Shown one piece after another: positions 1-10,303 of a stretch of 64,000 bases of DNA. Made by a program: the position numbers and the translations under genes. The notes below the pieces were generated by a model. That model ran no database searches. It was not told the origin of the DNA and saw only the letters and a list, made by a program, of their open reading frames with translations. This stretch comes from Hawksworthiomyces lignivorus (Eukaryota; Ascomycota; Sordariomycetes; Ophiostomatales; Ophiostomataceae), in contig NTMA01000051.1 of NCBI GenBank assembly GCA_002917075.1, positions 124,001 to 188,000 of the forward strand, read 5' to 3'. Numbering within the stretch: the first letter of the stretch is position 1; every line of letters starts with the position of its first letter.

Positions 1-278
1 GCACGTGCGATAGTTATTCAAAAGGCCTAGAAAAGATAAAACGCGAAAAAAAAAAAAAAAAAAAAATCACGTGAATTCATTTAGGGCTAAGACCCCGAGC
101 GGTGGGGTTTATTGCGAAGCGCCGGAAATTTGTAAAGCCTGCCAATAGGACGCAATCAGCCAGCCGTGGACAAAAAAAATATTGCAGAAAGCAAAAATAG
201 TCAAAAAAAAGGTGCAGGTCCAATTTCTCGCTTCTTGCTTTCACACCACGACAACATCACAATCACCAAATCCTCAAC
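1..278 (+). promoter_or_regulatory. Upstream region of the eS24 gene
   Basis: This is the 5' flank of the ribosomal protein gene. It holds an A-run (about 49-66), an E-box-like palindrome TCACGTGA at 67-74 and a CCAAT box at 142-146. A CACGTG also lies at 3-8. CACGTG boxes and CCAAT boxes are common in ascomycete housekeeping promoters; which factor binds here is inference. No other gene is seen. Confidence 0.4.
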
Positions 279-993
279 ATGGCGGATGCAGACACCCCGG
301 TTACCCTGCGGACACGCAAGTTCATCCGCAACCCTCTCTTGGGTCGCAAGCAGATGGTCGTGTAAGTTTGGATATCTTTTGAGAGGATCGAGATGACTTA
401 CCCTTTTGATCGGTCAGCGGACGAGAAAAGGACGCCTGGAGGAAGATGGTCGAGAAAGACGACGAGAAAAACTGGAAGAGAACTAGAACATAGAAACGAC
501 AGATCCGCCGCACGTCATCATTCTGGAAAGAGAACAACTCTGGAGGCTAATTTTTTTCTTCTCACCGATCAACAGTGACATTCTGCACCCCGGCCGTGCC
601 AACATCTCCAAGGAGGAGCTCCGTGATAAGCTCGCGGCCCTGTACAAGGCCGCGAAGGACCAGGTCAATGTCTTTGGCCTGCGCACCCAGTTCGGTGGCG
701 GCAAGACCACCGGCTTCGCTCTTGTCTACGACTCTCCTGAGGCTATGAAGAAGTTCGAGCCTCACTACCGCCTGGTTCGTGTTGGCCTGGCTACGAAGAT
801 CGAGAAGGCTGGCAGACAACAACGTAAGTGATTTATTAAGCATTACAATGTTGTGGATGAGGAAATGTTTTGAAAGATTTCAGTATGCACTGACACCGTC
901 TTCCACTCTACAGGCAAGCAACGCAAGAACCGCCAGAAGACCCTCCGCGGTACCGCAAAGGTCAAGGGTGCGAAGGCCAAGAAGGAGAAATAA
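279..993 (+). CDS. RPS24: 40S ribosomal protein S24 (eS24)
   Basis: Structural protein of the small ribosomal subunit. Three exons are placed at 279-361, 576-823 and 914-993 (introns 362-575 and 824-913, both GT..AG), giving 136 residues. The product starts [15 protein letters not shown] and has the family landmarks [27 protein letters not shown] and [15 protein letters not shown], followed by the very basic tail [16 protein letters not shown] ending KAKKEK. The length matches fungal eS24. The first codon pair and the long first intron are normal for fungal ribosomal protein genes. The gene converges with the small secreted-protein gene downstream. The identification is firm; only exact splice points are inferred. 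Confidence 0.95.
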
Positions 994-1308
994 ATGCTTT
1001 AAATATCCACTGTTGTTCTGGTCGATGGGAAGGGAAAGCAAAACGGCATTGGGCGTACTCTTGGTGTACGAATGGTTATCTGTTGTGCTTTTGTGCATCT
1101 CAGCTGTGCATGTTTGCCCGATCTGTAGCATGGCTACTAAATAAACTAAAAATTTGAATGGACAGACAAAAAAAACCACAAAATTTCAAAAACAAAGCCA
1201 CCAAGGTTTTCCCCACAGAACGGACTGTGCGTCAAGTCTTCCTAAATCGTGGGCCAGCCACTCACTTGCACTGCGCAATAAAACTGTATTCATGTTTCGC
1301 GGACGCCT

Positions 1309-1797
1309 TCATCGCTGGAATAGCAAGCAGCCGAAAACCATCCCTAATACCAACCATGAATCATGCTGCTTATTACTGCCTGATGAGGTGCTCGCGTCGA
1401 GAATAGGCTCATGCCATCCGCAGTGTGAATATGCTCCCATTGTCACACACGAATAGTACGTTGTCTGAACAAACTTTGCCGCCTGTCCCGCTTTGGCACC
1501 AGGCTCATCGGGAGGCTGCGTAATCGACGGGGGAAGAGGTGATGATGTGTCTTGGGATTTCTGAGAGTTCGCCGTGTTAGATGAGCTGGCGGCGGCCTGC
1601 AAAGTAGCTAACGTAGTCGATTGAGTGTTCGATGGCAACAGTTTGTGTAATATGGACCGATCGCCAGATACTGTTACCGCGGTGATAGAAGCTGTAGCCT
1701 CGCCGCTACAGGGCATAGTTGGCGTACCAGCGGTAAGAATGACGTACTGAGGGAGAATGTAGAAACAGAAAAGGATTATGCAGATGAAAGAGTTCAT
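1309..1797 (-). CDS. Small secreted, probably GPI-anchored hypothetical protein
   Basis: A 162-residue single-exon protein with ATG at 1797 and TGA at 1309-1311. Residues 1-24 form a hydrophobic signal peptide (ICIILFCFYILPQYVILTAG). The middle is Ser/Thr/Pro/Gln-rich low-complexity sequence. A conserved-looking motif, YYSCVTMGAYSHCGWHEPIL, lies near residues 113-132. The last 15 residues are hydrophobic (WLVLGMVFGCLLFQR) after a Ser/Gly-rich spacer, which fits a GPI-anchor signal. I do not recognise a named family. From the layout I infer a small cell-wall or surface protein. It converges on the eS24 gene. Confidence 0.6.
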   Translation of the reverse strand: MNSFICIILFCFYILPQYVILTAGTPTMPCSGEATASITAVTVSGDRSILHKLLPSNTQSTTLATLQAAASSSNTANSQKSQDTSSPLPPSITQPPDEPGAKAGQAAKFVQTTYYSCVTMGAYSHCGWHEPILDASTSSGSNKQHDSWLVLGMVFGCLLFQR

Positions 1798-2773
1798 GGC
1801 GTTTGCGTGGGAGGTTTAGTCTGACTCGATTCTCCGGTTGGATTGATTAAGCTATTTAAACAGGTAGAACCACCTCTCTTGAATTAAAATAGAAGCTATG
1901 ATTATGAAAAAGACTTGATAAACAGTTTTCCAAAGGAACGTCGAGAAAGAAGACAAGAAAAAAAGCTCTAGATATGTCGTTTTTAACACGACGGCGCCCT
2001 GCGCAAACGGAATGAAATAGTTAAACAACAAAGCAAAAGGGGAAAAATTGCTAGAAGAGACAAAGAGTGAGGGTACGGATTCCTCTTTTATGAGAATACG
2101 CAGCCATATTCGAGCTATGGCAGCCTTCCCTTTGGTTATGTTGAATTGAAAGAGCCAGCCACCATCGGCACTAGAAAAGGGGCTTTTGGATGTTTGAGCA
2201 TAAGTTCTCTAGCTCTCTCTTATGCCTATTCTTTGTCTACTTTCTTTTTTGTCTTTTATTCTCATTCTTAGTAAATGTCGCATGATCAAATCAAGCGGAG
2301 CATCGAGGTTTCTATATCTTTGTTCTTGTTCCTAAATGCGTTAACGGATGACTGTCGTGGGATCGTCATTGGTTCAAGAGATTTATGCACGCCAGTCTGC
2401 GAACAACAGCCAATCGATCTTCAACGAAAGTCATGTCTGAGCACATCTACGGTCTAACGTGACCCAGAGGACAAGAAATGTAAAAACAATGTTGGCCAAA
2501 CAATTTGAAAATTAAAAATTTCCGTCTTTTATTGAAGAAAACCCCCCCCCCCCCCCCCCCCCCCCTTTTTTTTTTTTTTTTTTCTTCATGGAAATGCTAT
2601 GAGCTCTGAGTCGCCTAGGTCTGCATGCTGCCGTCTGCCGTATCAGATAGTCTTCCAATGAACAAAATGCACATAATGTGCTTTCGACAGGTGCGCTTGG
2701 AAAAAAAAAAACAATTTTATCTTGTAGGCTATGATAAAGCGGTTCCAGTGATTCCGATAAGGAACTCGGGTAT
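1798..2773. other. Intergenic region with a homopolymer tract
   Basis: About 1 kb between the 5' end of the secreted-protein gene and the 3' end of the coilin-like gene. Apart from the C24/T18 run at 2542-2583 I see no gene, tRNA or recognisable element. The flank just above 1797 is the promoter of the secreted-protein gene. Confidence 0.5.
2542..2583. repeat. Homopolymer junction C24-T18
   Basis: A run of 24 C is followed immediately by 18 T, 3' of the coilin-like gene. On the minus strand this reads A18-G24, downstream of that gene's stop codon. Such runs are prone to slippage and assembly error, so the exact lengths should be treated as approximate. Confidence 0.9.
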
Positions 2774-5131
2774 CTATGTTTTCAGGGATTGCTGTACAGT
2801 TCTTGGCTCAATCAGCTCAGAAAACTGTACTGTCCTGTCTCCTTTATCATAAGTACTTTCAACTTCTTCCTCACCGTCTTCTCCTCCATCAAGCTCAGGG
2901 GCTTCAAATCTGCCGTATAGGCGTTGACCGGTCTCCTCGTCGTAGGATTTCTCTACCTTCTCAAATTCTTGATCCCGTCGCGCAAGGAGAACATTAAGAA
3001 TTGCACCCTCATCTTGCACACCGCGAACTACCGCTGTGACGTTCACAATTTGCGGCTGCCAGTTTGTTTTTTGTGAAAGCACCCATTTTTTCCATGTGAT
3101 GACCATGCCAACAGTGGCTTCTCCCAATCCAAGTTGAGGCAGAGACGAAATGTCAGGTGGTAATGGGGAAAGATCATCCTCATCTTGGTCGGCATACAAT
3201 AGGTCACTGGTGCTATTAGTTTTTGGATGCTCCCACATATTAGTCTCTGGGTTCTCTGTCGAGCCATGCTCGGTTCTTCTCGCCGGCGCGTAGTCTGAAT
3301 CATCGTTTGAAGAGTCCTCATCCGAAGAGTCCTCAGAACTTGTGCTACTCTCTGCTATCTCCTCGATAGCCCTTTTCTTTCGGCGAATTTCCTCAGCAGC
3401 TGCCGGGGAATCTTGCTGCTTTCTCTTCCGGGTTGTCTTCCCTGCAGTTTCTGGCAGATTGTGTCGCATCGCCTGTTGCTGCGCATCCCATCGCTGCGTA
3501 AATGGAAAAGGTGGCTTACCCAATATGATATTTTCATTCCAGCATTCAACGGCACGGTAGGTGATGCGATTTTTCCAGTGCGTCGGGTGACATTCCTCAA
3601 CGGGCGGAGGTTTGCTTGGCACGCTGGGTAGCGCCGAAGTCTCATCTTTATTTCCATTTTGCTCAGATAATTCGTGATTTTGCAGCTCTTGTTTGGATTT
3701 GGGGTCGTCGGCTTTTGTTTTCGATGCTCGGAAGCCAAGAGCATTGAAGAGTATTCGTCGGCCTGCTCCTAGGTCAAGTTTTAGCCGCCTCCGGTCTGAT
3801 TGCGGAGAGGCTGCGGTAAGAGCCTGGGGCGCAGCTTGGATGATTTTAGGTTGCTCAAGGCCATCGCCGTTGGCAGAGTTATCCATGTGGACAGTAGATT
3901 CTTGCGCTTTTGCCCTTTCTATGGCGCGCTTAGCACGTCTGCGCGCATTCCGCTTTTTTGTTTTTGTTTTGCCCTGCCCATTCCCGACATCGTTGGGAGG
4001 CTCTGCTGAGGTCATGGCCACAGACAAGACTGTATTCTCTAGGGTGTGATTTTCGATGTGAGATTGCTCTTTGCGAGATTCATTCTCACGTCTGTCATTG
4101 GTGTTGTTTTTGTCATGGTTATGGCTGCGACTGCTTCTGTTGCCGTTTTTGCAATTGCTTCCTGCGTCGCTGTTGTCGCCATCATCGCTCTCATCTCTGT
4201 TACCGCTGCCATCGCTGCCATCGCTGTCACCGCTACCGTCGGTAGATTCGCTGTCACTCTCCACGTATTCGCTAGAGTCTGATTCTTCACTGTCAATGTG
4301 AGTATCGGGCGCCTCTGCTGAAAAGCGGACCTTTCGTTTACGTGAATTGTCTGCGTCCTCGAGAAGCAACTGCAGCTCATCCGCATCTGGCTTGAAGCTG
4401 GGTTTTGTAGTTGCTGCTGTGCCACCCTGCACGTTTATATTGCTTTGCGTGTTCCAGCAATCGTGACTCCCATCAACGTTGAAGTCCTCTTCCTCACTGC
4501 TAGAGGTGTACCGGACCACTTGCATATTGCATCCCTCGGAGAGTGCATCCTCAGCCTGTATTTCTTCATGCTCTGTGATGGAGAGCATTCCTTCAGATAT
4601 TCTCGGTGCGCTTTCTTCGTCGATGCCGATTCTTCGTCTTTTCCGCGGAGCAATGTGTATGGGAGGTCGCAGGATAGGTATTCTTAAAAGGGGCCGCCCA
4701 AATGGCACACCATCAACAAGGTGCTTTCCATCACTTGATATTTGATGCCTGCCGCTTAGTCGCCTCCTTTTAAGATCTTCCGATGTCAAGGGTCGGATTC
4801 TAAAAGCGAGCCATGTTAGTGGTGGATTACTGCCCAATGCTAAGAAACTGACAAACTGGAAGGCTCACGAAATCTCATCGTCATTTCCCAAGAGGTCGGA
4901 TACTAGCTGAAAGTGAAGACATTCAAAATTTGCACCGCTCGAGCCTGCCACTTCGACAGCGTAGTCGTCGAGTCCCCAGTTTGTGCTTTCAAGGGGGATT
5001 ACTTCGTTAACTTGCTCTAGAAGCCGAAAAATAGTGCCGTTTTCATCGGTTGTGAAAGGATAAACAATCCTCGTCTCTGGAAGCCCGTTGCGCCTGATGG
5101 AGAGGCGCAGCCGCAATGGCCTCTCGCTCAT
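2774..5131 (-). CDS. Coilin-like acidic nuclear protein
   Basis: Two exons, 5131-4869 and 4799-2774, joined across a 69-bp intron (GT..AG, branch CTAAC), give 762 residues. The N-terminal ~88 residues (MSERPLRLRLSIRRNG..., then IRPLTSEDLKRRR across the junction) look like the ubiquitin-like N-terminal domain of coilin-type proteins. The middle is low-complexity: acidic Ser/Asp runs (about residues 235-310) and basic nuclear-localisation clusters such as KTKTKKRNARRRAKRA. A C-terminal block (ITYRAVECWNENIILGKPPF; then GMVITWKKWVLSQKTNWQPQ) is the other conserved part and resembles an atypical Tudor region. A role in nuclear RNP bodies is inferred from this architecture. An acidic chromatin or splicing protein of another family remains possible. 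Confidence 0.6.
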
Positions 5132-5494
5132 ATTAAATACCTAGGGAATGCAAGCTTGGACAGACTTGAGATGTTCAGTTATGTGTCGCCGCTGCAAAGG
5201 CCCTTGAAAAAAGCTTGTGTCAGAGAGAAAGCAGGTCAGGAAAACAAAATGTTCATTGGCTGGTCCTTGAGCAGGCTAAAAAAAGTGGGCACAAGGCTGA
5301 ATCTTAGCTAACACAACGTCCATCCTGCAGCAATTGGCAATCCATGAGTTACCGCACGTTCAACGAACAGAACTTTACATTACGATTATGCGCCCTAGGC
5401 TTTGATACTCATTACATTACTTGAACGAGGAAATATTAACAGTTGCCATTTTTACGTACCGTAGACGCATGTCTAAATCCAAATACAAGAGCCT

Positions 5495-6798
5495 TCATAA
5501 TAAACCACCCGAGTCAAGTAAATGCCCCATCTTTTTGATCTAAAAGCAAAAGTCAGCAATTGTACTCTGGGGGGACGGAAAGCCAGCTGGCGAAAGGTTG
5601 TATGGATCTGACTAACCTTTGTGCTCAAATAACCGTCTACCTCCCGACTCCGGAACCCGCCTTCGCCCCGCCATGACAATGGCACCATGGGAACACGCTC
5701 TTTGACAACCACCTCACGGTTAGGTCCTTCTACTGCTCTGATTTTGTCAGGGTTGTTTGTAAGCAGACGTATTTCGTCCTGTCCCAAGTCCTGCAGCATT
5801 GCGGTTGCAAGGCCATAGCTTCGCGCATCTGCCGGGTGCCGCAATAGCAGATTCGCCTCAACAGTATCTGACCCGAGATCTTGGAGATTGTAGGCTTTTA
5901 ATTTCTCTCCAAGGCCAATGCCTCTTCCTTCTTGCCGAAGATAGATAATAATGCCACCTGCTTTGTTTGCAGGCAACGACATTAAACGTGCTGCCTCGTC
6001 AAGCTGTTCGCCACAGTCGCACCGCGCAGACCACACGGTCTCTCCAGTGTAGCACTCGCTGTGAACCCGAACAAGCGGAGGTCCAACATCTCCTGGTGGG
6101 GCAGGCGTACCTGGTAGGATCTGTGCGGCGCCTGGCATTCCGCTGTCCGTTCTCCCGGGATACAGTACACCGGTATAAGCGCCTCGTGTCATGCGGTCTC
6201 TTTCTGTCTCTCCTGGACGCGGTGCATCTAAACTTTTGCTCCTGATGTGGTCCCCAAAAACAATTGCTAAATGCTCTTTGTTATCAATATTGTTGGTGTA
6301 TAAGTGGAGAAACATTTGCGTTCCTGTTACTGTGGGGATTCGGGCGCGCACGATACACTCCACCAGGGGAAGATTCTCAAGAAGACGGGGCTTCTTGTTG
6401 CCGCAGCCTCCAGATGGGACGCTGCTGTCCACTGGAACACCAAGAGGTTCGGATGTCGGTCCTGGCGCGGTCTGTGAGGGTGTTCTTGCCGTTCCAGGGG
6501 TGCCCGGTGGGGTAAAGGCAGGCGACAGAAGCGAAGGTGGAGGCTGCGTCAAATTTTGGATATGTTGATGTGGCTGTGCATGTGTAATACCCTCTTTTTG
6601 TACATTTTCTTCCAATGCCTTGTTGTGCGCGGGGTCTTGCTGGGGCGTAGTTAAAGACAGCACTTCGTGGACATCATTGTCCTCTACTCTGTCGGTTGTT
6701 CGTGTTTTCGGAGAATAAAAGGATGGAAGTGTGCCTCCTTTAGACCAATGTTCTTCTGTACTTTCCTGCGCCTCTTTGCTGGGATCGGTGGCTGGCAT
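5495..6798 (-). CDS. RIB1: GTP cyclohydrolase II (riboflavin synthesis, first step)
   Basis: Converts GTP to 2,5-diamino-6-ribosylamino-4(3H)-pyrimidinone 5'-phosphate plus formate and pyrophosphate. Exon 1 (6798-5617) and a short exon 2 (5539-5495) flank a 77-bp intron. Without splicing the frame runs on into an unrelated tail, whereas splicing gives the family-typical end [14 protein letters not shown]. The product is 408 residues. The zinc ligands are Cys249, Cys260 and Cys262 ([19 protein letters not shown]). The GTP-binding and catalytic block [20 protein letters not shown] and the motif LTNNPDKI are present. Residues 1-145 are a Pro/Thr-rich extension, as in other filamentous fungi. The gene follows the coilin-like gene on the same strand. 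Confidence 0.93.
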
Positions 6799-7385
6799 GG
6801 CGTTACAAACTCGGGCGATTTCCAGAAGGACAGAGAGAGAAGGATGGAAACAGCTGTTAGATCCCTTGTGAAAAGCAAGCCACTGTCGTCGGTCCCCGTA
6901 AATGATCTATTCAGAGCTAATTTGAGCTTAAAATCGTTTAATCATAAGAAAAGATGCTGTGTTGTCCTTCATCTGCAATGTTTTCTACCGAAAGATTGTG
7001 GTTTGGGGGAAGCGAGTCTACAAGCTTGTAATAATGCATGTCCGAGAAAGGATTTCCAACAAGCCGACAGTTTTTACATAATATGCGCTATACGAGTGAA
7101 TTCATGATGTCAACAAATCACGTGATTTTCTTTTCTTTTCTTTTCTTTTTTCGAGAACTATTTGTCAGCATTCAAATAGTTAGCTAACTGTAAAGAACGG
7201 CGGCCGAACGGTCTAAAGAAATTTGATTACTTGCGGGCATTCACGCCAATGCAAGGAGGAGGAGGGGAATCACTAATTGAGGCCGTGTTCTCGTTACTTC
7301 CAGATACAATACGAAGTTATCCATAATTGCGTGTAATTCTTCGTCTGACGATTGTTGACGCCTACAAGTTGTATTGTATAGCATA
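6799..7385. promoter_or_regulatory. RIB1 upstream region with CACGTG palindrome
   Basis: This lies between the RIB1 start and the 3' end of the first Zn2Cys6 regulator. A 12-bp perfect palindrome AATCACGTGATT sits at 7116-7127, about 320 bp upstream of RIB1, followed by a TTTTC pentanucleotide run at about 7128-7151. The TCACGTGA core matches the E-box near position 67. No gene is seen. Confidence 0.4.
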
Positions 7386-8711
7386 TTAGATATGAAGACC
7401 GCGTGTTATCATCCAGCCACGAAACTCATCAACGCCCATGACACTGCTGAGCAAGATTTTTGCGAAATCATCGATAACCTCGGCTTTGCTCTCTTCAACA
7501 AATCCATTGAACTGTCCCATTCTCGTAATAACATATTTTTCTTCACGCCAAGCCAAAGCAAAGTCAACCGGGTTAGAGGCGCGCCAGAGAGGTTCAGATA
7601 TAACCCAAGATATCCCAGTATACTGCCTCACACTACAGGCCTCACTTGGATTACCCGTGACCATTAGATACAACTGCATGAAATAAAGCGTAATTAGAAA
7701 TGTCCGTCGTGATGATTCCTTGAATGCCCACGATTGCCAAAACTCTCGTGTTTTGGCCAGTGGATACAGCGCCAGTATTTCTTGATCTGGGGTCTCGTCA
7801 ATCTCGTCAAATACGGTGAAGGCTAAGAGACTGTTTGCGGAGCTTTGCAAGGCTGTCCTTGTTTTCTCAACGGTGGCTTGCATGTTGATATCCCCGCTGA
7901 AAATTCCGATAATATTGTAAAGAAGCAGCGCTTGCGTTCTGGCCAAACACTCGAGAGGTGATATGGCTTCCGAGGCATCAAGGAGTTCTTGTAGTCTGTT
8001 GTCTATACAACGAAGGATCATGGGTGTATTGGTTGTATTCTTGGCCATATAGAGCGCGCAGCTAGAGATTGCATCCTCCATACACCGCGGCATGATTTCT
8101 TTGTACAGCATTGGATGGCTCCAAGGCAAGTAGCTTTCACAAACCATGAGCCTTGGTGCATCTTTGATTTTGTCTATGGCGTAGCTGAGGTGGGATGTGA
8201 TAATTCTGGAAATATAATTCCAATTTCTGGCTCGCACTGGTGCAGATAGGATCTGCTGAGGTTTGTGTACAAGGTCCACAAGCGTATATTCTGTGATGGC
8301 ATCTAGATTTTCTAGAAATAAACCGTTGAAAGAGTCCTCCGCAAATGCTAGATCGGGAATCGGCATGACATCGCTTTCTTGTACCTGGCTAGCCACCTCT
8401 ACTCTTGGTAAAGTTGTAAAGGGTTCCGAAACTGTGTCCGTTGGTGAAACCGCTAAACTATAAGCAGTTTCCAGATGAGCCTCCGACATGGAAAGAGAGG
8501 AGTATAGCTGCGCATTAGAGTTGAGTGGATTTTGTTGATCAGAGCTTTTAATCGGATATTGGCAAATAATATCTCTCCTGCGGCATCGTGAACAAGATGG
8601 CAGACTATTGTCACAACGCCGTTTAGCTTTCGTACACGAAAGGCATGATTTCCGCCTAGATGGCGGATTCCCGCGTTCAAGAGCAGATAACGATGGAGAC
8701 GAGGACTTCAT
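7386..8711 (-). CDS. Zn2Cys6 transcription factor, cluster regulator 1
   Basis: Single-exon protein of 441 residues starting at ATG 8711. The zinc cluster is complete near the N-terminus: Cys23, Cys26, Cys33, Cys40, Cys43 and Cys50 (CLSCTKAKRRCDNSLPSCSRC), preceded by a basic stretch. The rest is helical, with no obvious fungal_trans core, as in short AflR-type pathway regulators. A run rich in Leu and Cys around 200-260 (ECLARTQALLLYNIIGIFSGD) resembles the helical middle-homology segment of such proteins. It is divergent from the NmrA-type gene and shares with it a promoter containing CGG/CCG inverted repeats, so it probably controls the cluster to its right. Its inducer is unknown. Confidence 0.85.
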   Translation of the reverse strand: MKSSSPSLSALERGNPPSRRKSCLSCTKAKRRCDNSLPSCSRCRRRDIICQYPIKSSDQQNPLNSNAQLYSSLSMSEAHLETAYSLAVSPTDTVSEPFTTLPRVEVASQVQESDVMPIPDLAFAEDSFNGLFLENLDAITEYTLVDLVHKPQQILSAPVRARNWNYISRIITSHLSYAIDKIKDAPRLMVCESYLPWSHPMLYKEIMPRCMEDAISSCALYMAKNTTNTPMILRCIDNRLQELLDASEAISPLECLARTQALLLYNIIGIFSGDINMQATVEKTRTALQSSANSLLAFTVFDEIDETPDQEILALYPLAKTREFWQSWAFKESSRRTFLITLYFMQLYLMVTGNPSEACSVRQYTGISWVISEPLWRASNPVDFALAWREEKYVITRMGQFNGFVEESKAEVIDDFAKILLSSVMGVDEFRGWMITRGLHI

Positions 8712-8944
8712 AGTCTCTCCAGGAATAAGTAAATTATGAAAAAGAAGCCGGTATCCTTTTCTTCGCGGATTCGTAATGCTTTCGGCTGGTTGCAGAATTT
8801 TTTTTAAACTTAGCGATAATTTGCAGCATAGCTGCTACAGCATAGAATTAGAGTATCAATCTCTAGATTTTCGAGACCAAGAAATTTGGTTGGCAATATT
8901 CTAGGGCTCTAAGAAATGGTGGGACATGTGCCGTACGTAGCTTT

Positions 8945-9053
8945 GGCGGAACTCCGCCCACTAATTTAGTGTAGCATGCATGTCTGACGCAATGGGCATC
9001 TTTAGGGAGATTTATGCTTTAGGTCAATTGGCGGAATTCCTATGATGCTACAC
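8945..9053. promoter_or_regulatory. Candidate Zn2Cys6 operator array in a divergent promoter
   Basis: Between regulator 1 (minus) and the NmrA gene (plus). GGCGGA-ac-TCCGCC is a perfect 6-bp inverted repeat at 8945-8958, i.e. CGG-N4-CCG. A related GGCGGAATTCC lies at 9030-9040. A separate perfect 9-bp inverted pair GTGTAGCAT (8969-8977) / ATGCTACAC (9045-9053) brackets the interval. Zn2Cys6 dimers typically bind paired CGG triplets, so this is a candidate site for the adjacent regulator. Confidence 0.45.
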
Positions 9054-9246
9054 TCGAACAGTCGGAATTTGTTGAATAATTCAATGTAGGTTTGAGTATA
9101 TATGTATATGTAGCTCTAAAATCAAATCTCGAGAATCCTGTGTAATGAATGTATCAAAACCCTTGACTTTTTAAATCTGAATTTCTCAAACTCTGTTGCC
9201 TTCTTTACAACATCAACATTGGTAATTGGCCCAAAATAACAAAACA

Positions 9247-10164
9247 ATGGCATCACATACTATTTTTATTGCTGGTATTACGGGGTGTCAGGGCCATGCC
9301 GTTGCTTATCATGCGCTGAAGAAAGGGTGGGCAATTCACGGACTAGCACGAGATCCATCCGCACCAGTTGCCACTGCGCTTGAAACTGAGGGTGTAAAGT
9401 TATATCCAGGTGACTACGGCAATATTCCATCACTGGAGAAAGCTATCGCCAGCTGCACCGCCGCTTTCATTGCTTTGAGACCGAAATTCGATGATCTCAA
9501 TACGGAGTGTGGTTGGGCGGAGTCCATTCTCAACGTTGCCAAAGCTTCTGGAGTTCGCACTGTTGTCGTATCAACAAGCTTAGGCACAGAAGAGCCAGAG
9601 AAGCTTATCGGCTGGGAGGATGGTAGCCTTTTCTCACAGCTTATTCTAGCAAAGAAGCGCATAGAGGACATGGTACAAGCCTTTGGCTTTGATAATTGGA
9701 CAGTTCTTCGTCCTGGCTTCTTCATGGCAAACTTTCTCGAACCTAAGGTTGCCATGTACCCAGGCCTCCGCGAAACAGGGATATGGACAACTGGTCTCCT
9801 GCCAACATCGCGGCTGCCGATGATTGATGATCTCGACATTGGGGCCTTTGCGGTTTCTGCTATTGAAGATACCGATGCATTTGGAGGAAAGAAGATTGAG
9901 CTTGGATTTGACTTTCGAACACCATCGGAAATTATGGCTATACTTTCAAAAACTACAGGGAAAATTCTAAAAGCAGAGTATATCGCCGAAGAAGATATAC
10001 AGATGCAAAAGAAAACAAATCCAATCCTGTCAGGATTTCTGGCATTGCGGGGCGCCGCCGCACTTGTGAATGCCGAAGAACTCGACTTGTTCAACATCCC
10101 AATGACTACGTTTGAGCAGTATCTTGAACGAGAGAGTGATGCTGTTAGAAAGACGTACGGATAG
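9247..10164 (+). CDS. NmrA-like NAD(P)-binding protein (atypical SDR)
   Basis: A 305-residue protein. The first ATG in frame is 9247 (MASHTIFIAG). It begins directly with the Rossmann motif GITGCQGHAVAYHALKKGW, the GxxGxxG pattern of NmrA/isoflavone-reductase-type atypical SDRs, followed by GLARDPSAPVA as the cofactor-binding basic turn. Further family features are ESILNVAKASGVRTVVVSTS and WTVLRPGFFMANFLEP. There is no YxxxK catalytic pair, so it may be either a redox sensor like NmrA or a reductase or isomerase. Divergent to regulator 1 and convergent with the alpha/beta hydrolase, it fits a cluster reductase; the substrate cannot be read from the sequence. Confidence 0.8.
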   Translation: MASHTIFIAGITGCQGHAVAYHALKKGWAIHGLARDPSAPVATALETEGVKLYPGDYGNIPSLEKAIASCTAAFIALRPKFDDLNTECGWAESILNVAKASGVRTVVVSTSLGTEEPEKLIGWEDGSLFSQLILAKKRIEDMVQAFGFDNWTVLRPGFFMANFLEPKVAMYPGLRETGIWTTGLLPTSRLPMIDDLDIGAFAVSAIEDTDAFGGKKIELGFDFRTPSEIMAILSKTTGKILKAEYIAEEDIQMQKKTNPILSGFLALRGAAALVNAEELDLFNIPMTTFEQYLERESDAVRKTYG

Positions 10165-10267
10165 AGGATATGGGCTGCGGTTGGTATGTTCCTGTACCTT
10201 ATGGTCTTAGCGCTTGACAGATACAACTTCATAATCTATTGCACAAATTAGTCCATATTATTATTGA

Positions 10268-10295
10268 TCTTCTTCTTCTTTTTCTTCTTCTTTTT
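10268..10295. repeat. TTC-rich simple repeat
   Basis: A short pyrimidine microsatellite of TTC units interrupted by T-runs, in the convergent 3' space between the NmrA and alpha/beta-hydrolase genes. Confidence 0.7.
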
Positions 10296-10303
10296 ATTAT
10301 GTT

